Positions 25,834-33,367 of a stretch of 64,000 nucleotides of DNA are shown in pieces. Position 1 is the stretch's first letter; the number at the start of each line of letters is the position of its first letter. The stretch lies in the NCBI GenBank assembly GCA_041749535.1, contig JBGTBE010000099.1, forward strand, positions 33,413 through 97,412, in the 5' to 3' direction. The position numbers and the translations under genes were made by a program. Source of the DNA: JBBQZU01 sp041749535. GTDB taxonomy: Bacteria; Bacteroidota; Bacteroidia; Flavobacteriales_D; Cryomorphaceae. Below the pieces are notes generated by a model. That model saw only the letters and a list, made by a program, of their open reading frames with translations. It was not told the origin of the DNA and did no database searches.

Positions 25834-26802
25834 GTGTCGGTAAAAGACGTACTTGAGATCAGCGGGAAGGTTATCTTACCAGGCGAAAATCTGAAGATCA
25901 AATCGAAAATTGCCAGATTGCCATCGGGTACTGAAATTGAAGTTCCGGCATACGTATACCGCAGTGCGCATCCTGGTCCTATTGTGCTACTCAGCGGCGG
26001 ACTTCACGGCGATGAAATCAACGGAATTGAAATAGTACGGCGTATGCTCGAAGCCGGAACCTTTGATCACTTGCTTTGTGGGTCGATAGTAGCCGTTCCG
26101 GTTATGAATATTTTTGGCTTTCTCAATTTCAGCCGCGAAGTGCCTGATGGAAAAGACATCAACCGCAGTTTCCCCGGACACATTTCCGGTTCCCTTGCTG
26201 CCCGTTTTGCCCATTTTCTGACAGAACATATTATTTCGCAGATTGATATTGGAGTTGACTTCCATACAGGGGGAGCATCGAGGTACAACCACCCACAGGT
26301 AAGGTACGCCCCAAATGATCCTAAAGCCATTGAATTGGCGAAAGCATTTGACCCGCCATTGATTTTACAAAGCAGATTTATAGATAAAAGCCTTAGAAAA
26401 CAGGCGTTTAAAATGGGCAAAACAATCATAGTATATGAAGGGGGTGAAAGTATGCGACTTGAAGAGCATGTGGTGCAGGAAGGAATCAATGGAGCCCAGC
26501 GGTTGCTAAAGTATCTTGGGATGCTCAGTGAAGCACCAGAGCGCAACGCTCCTGCCATACATATTGAGAGTTCTACCTGGCTGAGGGCAAAGCGTTCGGG
26601 CATTTACCAAGGCATTGCAAAAAGTGGCAACCATGTAAAAAATCGCGAACTACTCGGATACATTACCGACCCATTCGGCGAGTTCAGGTTAAAGATCAAC
26701 AGCAAGCAAAGAGCATTTGTGATAGGGCATAACAACATGCCAATTGTTAATCAAGGTGATGCTCTGTTGCATTTGGGGATTGTGCAGCAGCAAGCAACCT
26801 AA
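25834..26802 (+). CDS. AstE/AspA-type zinc amidohydrolase (M14-like)
   Basis: A 322-residue member of the succinylglutamate desuccinylase/aspartoacylase family. The zinc ligands are in GLHGDE (His58, Glu61) and DFHTGG (His144); the substrate-binding DINRSFPG is at 108-115 and the catalytic Glu in YEGGE near 202-205. It starts with GTG at 25834, the only start compatible with the promoter. Relatives remove acyl or amino acid groups from N-acyl amino acids. Placed head-to-head with rimB-rimK it may reverse the ligase's product; that is inference from context. The C-terminal ~80 residues resemble a lipoyl-like beta domain common in this family. Confidence 0.9.
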   Translation: MSVKDVLEISGKVILPGENLKIKSKIARLPSGTEIEVPAYVYRSAHPGPIVLLSGGLHGDEINGIEIVRRMLEAGTFDHLLCGSIVAVPVMNIFGFLNFSREVPDGKDINRSFPGHISGSLAARFAHFLTEHIISQIDIGVDFHTGGASRYNHPQVRYAPNDPKAIELAKAFDPPLILQSRFIDKSLRKQAFKMGKTIIVYEGGESMRLEEHVVQEGINGAQRLLKYLGMLSEAPERNAPAIHIESSTWLRAKRSGIYQGIAKSGNHVKNRELLGYITDPFGEFRLKINSKQRAFVIGHNNMPIVNQGDALLHLGIVQQQAT

Positions 26803-26937
26803 TTTTTAATATTGGTCAGAATCTCTGCCTAGCCCAACTAGAAAAATTCATCATGCGCGCGAGGCGCCTAAAAGAAAACCCACTCTGAGAAGTTGAAGAA
26901 ATTAAGATAAATTGCTTTTGCCTTCAGGTCGTATAAT

Positions 26938-27894
26938 TCAATCCTGGCTTCTAAACCACTCTACAAACATTTTCAAACCTTCATCAATACCGATCTGAGG
27001 GGTATAACCCAAAAGCTTGCGGGCTTTCTCTATACTGGCGTATGTTATTTCTACATCGCCTTCCTGCATCGGCAATTGCTCTATACGCGGTTCTACACCA
27101 AGTGCTTGGCCTATTTTTGAAATGAGTTCCGAGAGTTTTATCGGGTTGCTGTTTCCTAAATTTACGGTGTCAAATATCCCCGTATTCGTCCAAAGATATT
27201 CCAGTGCACCATACACACCTTGCACTGTATCGTTTACAAAAGTATAATCCCGCGCAGTGCTTCCATCACCAAACATGGGTATGGTTTCACCGGAAGAAAT
27301 AAGCTTTACAAACTTGTGTATGGCAAGGTCAGGGCGCTGGCGGGGACCGTAAACAGTAAAGAACCTAAGATTGAGGATATCTAAATTATACAGATAGTGG
27401 TAAGTATAGTTGAGCAATTCATTGCTTCGTTTCGTAGCGGCGTATGGTGAAATAGGCACATATTCATGCCCTTCTTCCACAAAAGGAATGTGGGTGGAAT
27501 TGCCATAGATGCTGGAGCTGCTGGCAAATGCAATTTTCTTGCATCCATGGTGCTGGCATAGCTGCAAAATGTTGTGGGTGCCAGTAATGTTGGTGTCTAT
27601 ATAATCCTGCGGTGCTTCTATGGATGGCCGAACCCCTGCTTTCGCCGCAAGGTGCACCACAGTGTCAAAAGAAGGCAATCTCCGCAGCGATACTTCCGAA
27701 CGAATATCGCATTCGTAAAAAGAAAAATCAGGGTGCGCTGCGTACAGTGCTAAATTCCGTTCCTTCATACGACGGTCGTAGAAAGGATCAAAATTATCTA
27801 TACCTATTACTTTGTGGCCTTTATCCAACAGGAAAAGGGTCAAATGTGACCCTATAAATCCCGCTGCTCCTGTAATTAATATTGTGTGTTGCAC
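26938..27894 (-). CDS. NAD-dependent sugar-nucleotide epimerase (UDP-glucuronate 4-epimerase type)
   Basis: Extended SDR of 318 residues with GAAGFIGSH (NAD-binding, residues 8-16), the catalytic YAATK box, a Ser-rich ASSSSIYGN strand and the substrate segment RFFTVYGPRQRPDLAIHKF, which is typical of UDP-glucuronate 4-epimerases rather than GalE. It supplies galacturonate-type sugars for polysaccharide. The start is GTG at 27894, 4 nt after a TATCTTCG element, predicting leaderless translation. No glycosyltransferase cluster is adjacent, so it stands alone. Confidence 0.92.
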   Translation of the reverse strand: MQHTILITGAAGFIGSHLTLFLLDKGHKVIGIDNFDPFYDRRMKERNLALYAAHPDFSFYECDIRSEVSLRRLPSFDTVVHLAAKAGVRPSIEAPQDYIDTNITGTHNILQLCQHHGCKKIAFASSSSIYGNSTHIPFVEEGHEYVPISPYAATKRSNELLNYTYHYLYNLDILNLRFFTVYGPRQRPDLAIHKFVKLISSGETIPMFGDGSTARDYTFVNDTVQGVYGALEYLWTNTGIFDTVNLGNSNPIKLSELISKIGQALGVEPRIEQLPMQEGDVEITYASIEKARKLLGYTPQIGIDEGLKMFVEWFRSQD

Positions 27895-27898
27895 GCGG

Positions 27899-27906
27899 CG
27901 AAGATA
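27899..27906 (-). promoter_or_regulatory. Promoter of the epimerase gene
   Basis: Minus-strand TATCTTCG, preceded by TTG with a 17-nt spacer, and ending 4 nt before the GTG start. It sits between the stop codon of the tiny lipoprotein gene and the epimerase. Confidence 0.5.
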
Positions 27907-27929
27907 ATGATTCGCCTTGCATACAATCT

Positions 27930-28067
27930 TTACTGTACCTCGCTATACGCAGGACGGGTGCCAGTATCGTGCTTGGTATATGCCGCACATGACTTTGCTC
28001 CACCACTGCATGATGTTACAATAGCTGCCAAGCCCAGAATAACCAATAGAACCGTGAATCGCTTCAT
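27930..28067 (-). CDS. Tiny lipoprotein (45 residues)
   Basis: Reading the minus strand from the ATG at 28067 gives MKRFTVLLVILGLAAIVTSC, a complete lipoprotein signal with Cys20 in the lipobox, then a short mature part containing a second cysteine (SCAAYTKHDTG) and a stop at 27930. A mature peptide of about 26 residues is too short for an enzyme. Small lipoproteins with a Cys-x-Ala-Tyr segment are recurrent in Bacteroidota genomes (recollection). It lies 35 bp upstream of the epimerase on the same strand. Shorter than usual gene-calling limits, so easy to miss. Confidence 0.75.
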   Translation of the reverse strand: MKRFTVLLVILGLAAIVTSCSGGAKSCAAYTKHDTGTRPAYSEVQ

Positions 28068-28295
28068 ACTAAAATATTAAAAATGGTTTCGACGTGTATA
28101 CACCCCTCCATTCCATAAGGTTGCAAACAGCCCGACATCTTCCCTCGCTATGCATCACAAATAGAAATTCATACAACTGATTATCAATATTTTCACCTAA
28201 TATTTTTTACAAATAATCCTTCATTTCATCTCACTCTTATTATGCATACCATCCATCCATAAAGATTACCATTCATACAATACTATATTAAAAAG

Positions 28296-28320
28296 TAGTA
28301 CATTGTATTGCATAGTACTA
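28296..28320 (+). promoter_or_regulatory. Inverted repeat upstream of padR (candidate operator)
   Basis: TAGTAC (28296-28301) and GTACTA (28315-28320) form a perfect 6-bp inverted repeat with 13 bp between, and the right arm is part of the palindrome TAGTACTA. The element covers the -33 TTG at 28308-28310. PadR repressors bind such dyads and often control their own operon, so this is the best candidate autoregulatory site. Confidence 0.5.
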
Positions 28321-28330
28321 AAATTTAAGA

Positions 28331-28338
28331 TAGATTTG
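28331..28338 (+). promoter_or_regulatory. Promoter of the padR-pspC operon
   Basis: TAGATTTG, exact -7 consensus, preceded by TTG at 28308-28310 with a 20-nt spacer, 30 nt before the padR ATG. This is the most complete promoter seen in the window. Confidence 0.65.
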
Positions 28339-28368
28339 TGCCATGCAAGTTACTAAACCTTCGAACCT

Positions 28369-28695
28369 ATGAATATAGAAAACACCAAAGCGCAGATGAG
28401 AAAAGGGGTGCTGGAGTTTTGCATACTTCAACTACTGAAGAACAAGGAAATGTATCCCTCAGAAATCATAGATGCACTGAAGCAGGCAAAACTCATAGTG
28501 GTTGAGGGTACACTGTACCCGCTGCTTACACGCCTAAAGAATGCAGCCATTCTTGATTACCATTGGGAAGAATCCAAGTCAGGGCCACCGAGAAAATACT
28601 ACAAACTCACACCCATAGGAGAGCAATTCTTAAAAGAGCTCGCTGATACCTGGGATGAATTAGTCATATCTGTACACCAAACCATTCAAAAGTAA
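28369..28695 (+). CDS. PadR-family transcriptional regulator
   Basis: A 108-residue winged-helix regulator. The family pattern is clear: MRKGVLEFCILQLLKNKEMYP, then EGTLYPLLTRLKNAAILDYHW (recognition helix and turn) and GPPRKYYKLTPIGEQFL (wing). The short form without the C-terminal dimerisation extension belongs to PadR subfamily 2. It is followed after 4 bp by a PspC-domain membrane protein; the PadR-PspC pair is widespread in Bacteroidota and Firmicutes and is thought to sense envelope or membrane stress. An inverted repeat over its promoter suggests autoregulation. Confidence 0.95.
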   Translation: MNIENTKAQMRKGVLEFCILQLLKNKEMYPSEIIDALKQAKLIVVEGTLYPLLTRLKNAAILDYHWEESKSGPPRKYYKLTPIGEQFLKELADTWDELVISVHQTIQK

Positions 28696-28699
28696 AGCC

Positions 28700-30367
28700 A
28701 TGAACAAAACAATAAGTGTAAATATAGGAGGCCGGGTTTTCAACATAGAAGAGCGCGCCTTCGACGTACTGAACCGATATCTTGCGGCCATACGCTCATA
28801 CTTTGAAGGCAATGACAGTACGGATGAAATAATCTCTGACATAGAGCTTAGGCTCGCTGAGTTGTTTCACGAGCGCCTTACAGATCAAAAACAAGTCATC
28901 ACAGAAGCGGATGTGCAGCATGTGATGTCAGTAATGGGCAAGCCCGAAGAGTTCGGCGATGACAAAGATGAGACGCACTCAGCAACGGGAAGCGGATATC
29001 AGAGGCATTCCAAAAGGGTTTTTCGCGATCCTGACAACAAAATTGTAGCGGGTGTATGTGGTGGCTTGGGTACTTACCTTGGCTGGGATCCCCTGATATT
29101 GAGGCTCCTTTTTGTCATCATGTTTATATTCTGGGGCACCGGTATCCTTATATACATCATACTTGCACTGGTAATCCCAATGGCACGCACCACCGCCGAA
29201 AAGTTGCAAATGCGCGGAGAGCCTGTCACAGTTGAGAACATTTCGAGAAAGGTCAGCGAGTCCTTCGACGAAGTAAAAGAAGACATCAAGGATTTTGGAA
29301 AGAAGAACAATATTACCAACGAGTCTGCAAGGGGCTTTGCCAGCAAGTTGGGTGAACTCGCGTCAGATTTGGTAGACTTCCTCGTGAAAGTGATTACAAT
29401 GGTATTCACCATTCTTGGAAAGGCAATTGGGGTGGTGCTCTTCTTTGGAGCTATGGCGGGAATCATTGCCATAGTAGCTCTATTTCTAGGACTGGAATTT
29501 GGCATGGGCACCGTACAAAGTGACTTCTTTAGTGAAGACCTGCTTCGCGGCTTTTCAAAGGCAGTATTTGCAAACGAGACCCAAAGGTGGTTGTTCATGA
29601 TAGGGGCCTTGCTCACGTTGCTTATTCCCATGATTGCAATACTGCTGCTTGCTGGACGAATCTTGTTCAGCTACCGCCGCATACCGGCATACAGCGGTAT
29701 CATTCTTCTTACCTTATGGTTTATAGGTATCTCTCTCAGTGCGGTAACAGGCATCATACTTGTAAAAGAGTTTCAGATCGAGACGAGTGTTTCAGAGTCC
29801 TTGACGATTGCCCAGCCCGAAGGTGATGTGCTTTATGTGGGAGCCCCGGAAACGGACGGACCAATATATAAATTCAGGGCTGGATTCGGAGAAGGTCATT
29901 TTTTTTACAAAGGCGATGTAACATTTCCGGGACTTGACTCGACTGATATAGTGTACATAGGACGAAACCAATTTACCGTAGCCTTGAATTCAACAGATTC
30001 CTTATACCGTCTAGACATACAACGTGCCGCTCATGGTGCCACACAGAAGGATGCTGTAATGCACACCAAGGCTATTGAAACCCGTGAAGTGAGCAGTGGA
30101 GACAACCTCACCATATTCCCTTACTTCGCACTCATGGAAGGTCAGAAAATAAGGAATCAGCAGGTGAAGTATGTGCTGAGTATACCTGTGGGCAAGAAAG
30201 TTCATTTTAACAGCAATGCACACGAAATAATGCACGATGTTCCAAACATAACAAATACCCTGGATTCAGATATGGTGGGCAAAACCTGGGTGATGACCAA
30301 TGAAGGGCTTGCATTGGAAGGATATGTAGCCCCAATGACAGAGAACGAAAAAGTAACGACATATTAA
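28700..30367 (+). CDS. PspC-domain envelope stress membrane protein
   Basis: The 555-residue protein begins with a ~100-residue cytoplasmic domain (TISVNIGGRVFNIEE; later EADVQHVMSVMGKPEEFG) that resembles the regulatory part of such proteins. The PspC domain (KRVFRDPDNKIVAGVCGGLGTYLGWDP split around residues 104-130, with two membrane helices) follows. Three or four more membrane segments lie around 225-350, then a periplasmic beta-rich domain to the C-terminus. PspC proteins sense membrane damage. Placed 4 bp after padR, with a small lipoprotein gene behind it. Confidence 0.9.
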   Translation: MNKTISVNIGGRVFNIEERAFDVLNRYLAAIRSYFEGNDSTDEIISDIELRLAELFHERLTDQKQVITEADVQHVMSVMGKPEEFGDDKDETHSATGSGYQRHSKRVFRDPDNKIVAGVCGGLGTYLGWDPLILRLLFVIMFIFWGTGILIYIILALVIPMARTTAEKLQMRGEPVTVENISRKVSESFDEVKEDIKDFGKKNNITNESARGFASKLGELASDLVDFLVKVITMVFTILGKAIGVVLFFGAMAGIIAIVALFLGLEFGMGTVQSDFFSEDLLRGFSKAVFANETQRWLFMIGALLTLLIPMIAILLLAGRILFSYRRIPAYSGIILLTLWFIGISLSAVTGIILVKEFQIETSVSESLTIAQPEGDVLYVGAPETDGPIYKFRAGFGEGHFFYKGDVTFPGLDSTDIVYIGRNQFTVALNSTDSLYRLDIQRAAHGATQKDAVMHTKAIETREVSSGDNLTIFPYFALMEGQKIRNQQVKYVLSIPVGKKVHFNSNAHEIMHDVPNITNTLDSDMVGKTWVMTNEGLALEGYVAPMTENEKVTTY

Positions 30368-30393
30368 ACGCTAAACAAACCAAACACAACCCT

Positions 30394-30416
30394 AGGCCGC
30401 GCTGTAGGCGCGGCCT
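30394..30416 (+). other. Perfect 9-bp GC-rich hairpin
   Basis: AGGCCGCGC, a 5-nt loop, GCGCGGCCT. It lies 26 bp after the pspC stop and before the small lipoprotein ORF. There is no T-tract on the plus side, so it is more likely an mRNA-stabilising or attenuating structure than a full terminator. Confidence 0.7.
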
Positions 30417-30432
30417 TAAAACCTAAACCAGC

Positions 30433-30624
30433 ATGAAACCAAAATCGCTCCCTCTTTTACTACTTACAGCCTTCTCACTTGCACTGCTGGCAGCTGGATG
30501 CTATCTGTGCTTGCCCGATGCTGCCCAAAAAGAAGCAGCCCAGGTAGATAAACATTCAATGGAATCAAAAAACACAACCTATACGCTGCCTAGCTTTATA
30601 CCAGTGGTACAGCTAGGTTATTGA
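30433..30624 (+). CDS. Small lipoprotein after pspC (63 residues)
   Basis: MKPKSLPLLLLTAFSLALLAAGC is a lipoprotein-type signal split here as residues 1-23 with Cys23 in an LAAGC lipobox; about 40 hydrophilic residues follow (QKEAAQVDKHSMESKN). No family is recognised. It is on the same strand as padR-pspC, 65 bp after pspC, separated by a hairpin, and followed by an intrinsic terminator, so it looks like the third member of that operon. A role in the membrane-stress response is inferred from context only. Confidence 0.6.
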   Translation: MKPKSLPLLLLTAFSLALLAAGCYLCLPDAAQKEAAQVDKHSMESKNTTYTLPSFIPVVQLGY

Positions 30625-30647
30625 TCTGCAATAATTTCGCGCATAAG

Positions 30648-30678
30648 TCCCGGCACATCGCAACTGTCGGGATTTTTT
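30648..30678 (+). terminator. Intrinsic terminator of the padR-pspC-lipoprotein operon
   Basis: TCCCGGCA pairs with TGTCGGGA (8 bp, one G-U pair, 9-nt loop), followed immediately by TTTTTT. It is 24 bp after the stop of the small lipoprotein gene. Confidence 0.8.
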
Positions 30679-30759
30679 ATGCCATCTGAAATGAAGGGCT
30701 CTTACCCCCAATCTCGCAATTACACTTCTTGGCCTTCCGAATAAAACAGGTTGATTCTC

Positions 30760-30767
30760 TATCTTTG
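30760..30767 (+). promoter_or_regulatory. -7 element of the second E1 fusion gene
   Basis: TATCTTTG, exact consensus, 19 nt before the ATG at 30787. It shows that the TTG at 30751, in frame upstream, is not the start. Confidence 0.6.
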
Positions 30768-30786
30768 CAAGCCACAACCACCTGAC

Positions 30787-33204
30787 ATGCAAAAAACGAA
30801 AGAACATTCCAGCCTCCGCGAAAAAGAATTTCTACTTACGGTGCTTTCCGACTACAAACTTGTATGCGAAAGCCGCGAGGCATCACTTTTAGGACGCAAG
30901 GAAGTACTTACGGGAAAGGCGAAGTTTGGAATATTCGGTGATGGAAAGGAAGTGGCGCAAATCGCTATGGCCAAGCAGTTCATTAATGGTGATTTTCGCT
31001 CGGGCTACTACAGGGACCAAACCTTCATGATGGCCATAGGCCATCTCACAATACAGCAAATATTCGCAGCCTTATATGCACACCCCGATCTGGAGAAAGA
31101 ACCGGCAAGTGCAGGCAGGCAGATGGGCGGTCACTTTTCAACCAGAAATTTGAATGCCGACGGTTCCTGGAAGAACCTGACTGCACAAAAAAATTCATCT
31201 GCAGATATTTCACCTACAGCGAGCCAAATGCCAAGGCTCCTGGGCTTGGCACAGGCCTCCAAAGTGTACCGGAACCACCCCGGGCTTCCCGATGAATTCA
31301 AGAAGTTCAGCAACCATGGCAACGAGGTGGCTTTTGGCACCATTGGCGATGCCAGTACAAGTGAAGGCCTTTTCTTCGAAACCATAAATGCTGCAGGAGT
31401 GCTTCAAGTCCCTATGGTAATGTCGGTTTGGGATGATGGATATGGTATATCAGTACCCAAAAAATACCAGACCACGAAAAGCAGCATTTCCGAATTGCTC
31501 AAAGGCCTGCAGCGCAATGATGAATTGCCAGGATATGAAATTATAAAAGTGAAAGGATGGGATTATCCAGGGCTGGTTGCAGCGTATGAGCGCGGTGTAA
31601 GAGTGGCTCGGGAAGAACACGTACCTGTATTGATTCACGTGGAGGAAATGACCCAGCCACAAGGACATTCCACCAGCGGTTCTCACGAAAGATATAAGAG
31701 CAAGGAAAGGCTGGAATGGGCGAAAGAATTTGACTGTATTGCCAAAATGCGCGGGTGGATCATTGAACATAACTTATACAGCACTGAAGAACTCGACGCT
31801 ATAGAAGCCCAGGCAAAGCTGGATGTACGCGCTGCCCAAAAAGCCGCTTGGAACGAATTCAGAGCGTCTATAGATGCTGATTTGCATTCGGTTATGGAAT
31901 TTATAAAGCAGTTGGCAGGATCGTTGAAAGATGGATCTGAAATCGCGGAACTCAGAGAATCCCTTTCCAGGACAATGGAACCTATAAGGAGAGACATATT
32001 TGATGCTGCCCGGAAGGCCCTGTGGATAACAAGGGGTATAAAAACGCCTGAACGAGAACAGCTCCAAACCTGGATTGCATCCCAAATGGATCAAAATTTC
32101 GACCGGTACAGTTCACATCTGCACGCACAGGGAAGTCATTCTGCACTTCGTATTCCTGAAGTGCTACCCAAATTTGATGAAAATGCGCACAAGGTAGACG
32201 GGCGAATTGTGCTTCGCGACAACTTTGTTGCCCTGTTTGAGAAACATCCGGAAATGCTCGCCTTTGGTGAAGATGTTGGCAAGATAGGTGGTGTAAATCA
32301 GAGCATGGAAGGCATGCAGGAACGCTTTGGCGAATTGAGGGTAAGCGATACCGGAATTCGCGAAGCCACCATTATTGGTCAAGGCATTGGGATGGCCATG
32401 CGGGGGTTGAGACCTATTGCTGAAATTCAATACCTGGATTACCTTCTCTATGCTCTTCAAATAATGAGTGATGACCTGGCCACCATTCACTATAGGACCA
32501 AAGGAGGGCAAAAGGCGCCACTTATTATAAGTACAAGGGGCCACCGCCTGGAAGGAGTTTGGCATTCAGGCTCACCAATGGGGGCTATTGTGAATGCTTT
32601 GCGCGGCATGCATGTGTGTGTGCCGAGAAATATGGTCACAGCCGCAGGATTCTACAACACCCTCATTCAAAGTGATGATCCCGCACTGGTTATAGAACCA
32701 TTAAATGGCTACAGAAGCAAGGAAAATCAACCCACGAACTTGGGGGATTACACCATACCTCTCGGTGTGCCAGAAATAGTAAGAGAAGGTGATGACATCA
32801 CCATCATATCTTATGGATCTACCTGCAATTTGGCAGAGATGGCTGCGGAAGAACTGCATGGCCTTGGTGTAAGCGTTGAATTGGTGGATGTGCGCACCCT
32901 CCTACCCTTCGACCTTGATCATAAAATTGCAGAGAGTATCAGAAAAACTTCCCGGCTCCTCATTGTAGATGAAGATGTCCCTGGTGGTGCATCGGCATTC
33001 ATACTCGACAAAGTATTGAATGAGCAAAATGGCTACGCTTTATTGGACAGCAGACCCGCCACACTCACCGCCAAAGAGCACCGTCCTGCCTACGGAAGCG
33101 ATGGAGATTACTTCTCAAAACCCTCAGTGAGCGATATTGTTGAGTGCGTATATGCGCTGCTCCGAGAGTCCGACCCAGACAATTACCCAGCCCTGTACAA
33201 CTGA
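30787..33204 (+). CDS. Fused alpha/beta 2-oxoacid dehydrogenase E1 (long type, 805 residues)
   Basis: An E1 alpha domain (about 1-360), a helical linker (about 360-470) and an E1 beta domain (about 485-805, with MLAFGEDVGKIGGVNQSMEG, AEIQYLDYLLYALQ, RGHRLEGVWHSGSPMG and VELVDVRTLLPFD). It is clearly distinct from the 665-residue fusion at 9649-11646. The thiamine motif is altered: GDAST at 187-191 and WDDGYG at 215-220, instead of the usual GDG...NN. Substrate is unknown; relatives in Bacteroidota are annotated simply as 2-oxoacid dehydrogenases. The ATG at 30787 follows a perfect -7 element. Confidence 0.88.
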   Translation: MQKTKEHSSLREKEFLLTVLSDYKLVCESREASLLGRKEVLTGKAKFGIFGDGKEVAQIAMAKQFINGDFRSGYYRDQTFMMAIGHLTIQQIFAALYAHPDLEKEPASAGRQMGGHFSTRNLNADGSWKNLTAQKNSSADISPTASQMPRLLGLAQASKVYRNHPGLPDEFKKFSNHGNEVAFGTIGDASTSEGLFFETINAAGVLQVPMVMSVWDDGYGISVPKKYQTTKSSISELLKGLQRNDELPGYEIIKVKGWDYPGLVAAYERGVRVAREEHVPVLIHVEEMTQPQGHSTSGSHERYKSKERLEWAKEFDCIAKMRGWIIEHNLYSTEELDAIEAQAKLDVRAAQKAAWNEFRASIDADLHSVMEFIKQLAGSLKDGSEIAELRESLSRTMEPIRRDIFDAARKALWITRGIKTPEREQLQTWIASQMDQNFDRYSSHLHAQGSHSALRIPEVLPKFDENAHKVDGRIVLRDNFVALFEKHPEMLAFGEDVGKIGGVNQSMEGMQERFGELRVSDTGIREATIIGQGIGMAMRGLRPIAEIQYLDYLLYALQIMSDDLATIHYRTKGGQKAPLIISTRGHRLEGVWHSGSPMGAIVNALRGMHVCVPRNMVTAAGFYNTLIQSDDPALVIEPLNGYRSKENQPTNLGDYTIPLGVPEIVREGDDITIISYGSTCNLAEMAAEELHGLGVSVELVDVRTLLPFDLDHKIAESIRKTSRLLIVDEDVPGGASAFILDKVLNEQNGYALLDSRPATLTAKEHRPAYGSDGDYFSKPSVSDIVECVYALLRESDPDNYPALYN

Positions 33205-33367
33205 TTGTACCTGATTTTTTGTGTTTTTGAATCCTGCTTACAGTCGTATGATTGCAAGCATGTAAAGAAATTGTTAGGTAAATGTTTCACACCTGTTGCA
33301 CTTCTGGATTCTTATTTCTTTAATTTGGCGCTGTGTTCGTGTCCCAAATACACCCATCACAATCCGG

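Noticed and set aside
27886..28080. 64-codon plus-strand frame opposite the tiny lipoprotein
   Set aside because: It lies antisense to a frame with a complete lipoprotein signal, and its own translation has no recognisable features.
30394..30416. Hairpin after pspC as an intrinsic terminator
   Set aside because: No T-tract follows on the plus strand, and a proper terminator lies further on after the small lipoprotein gene.
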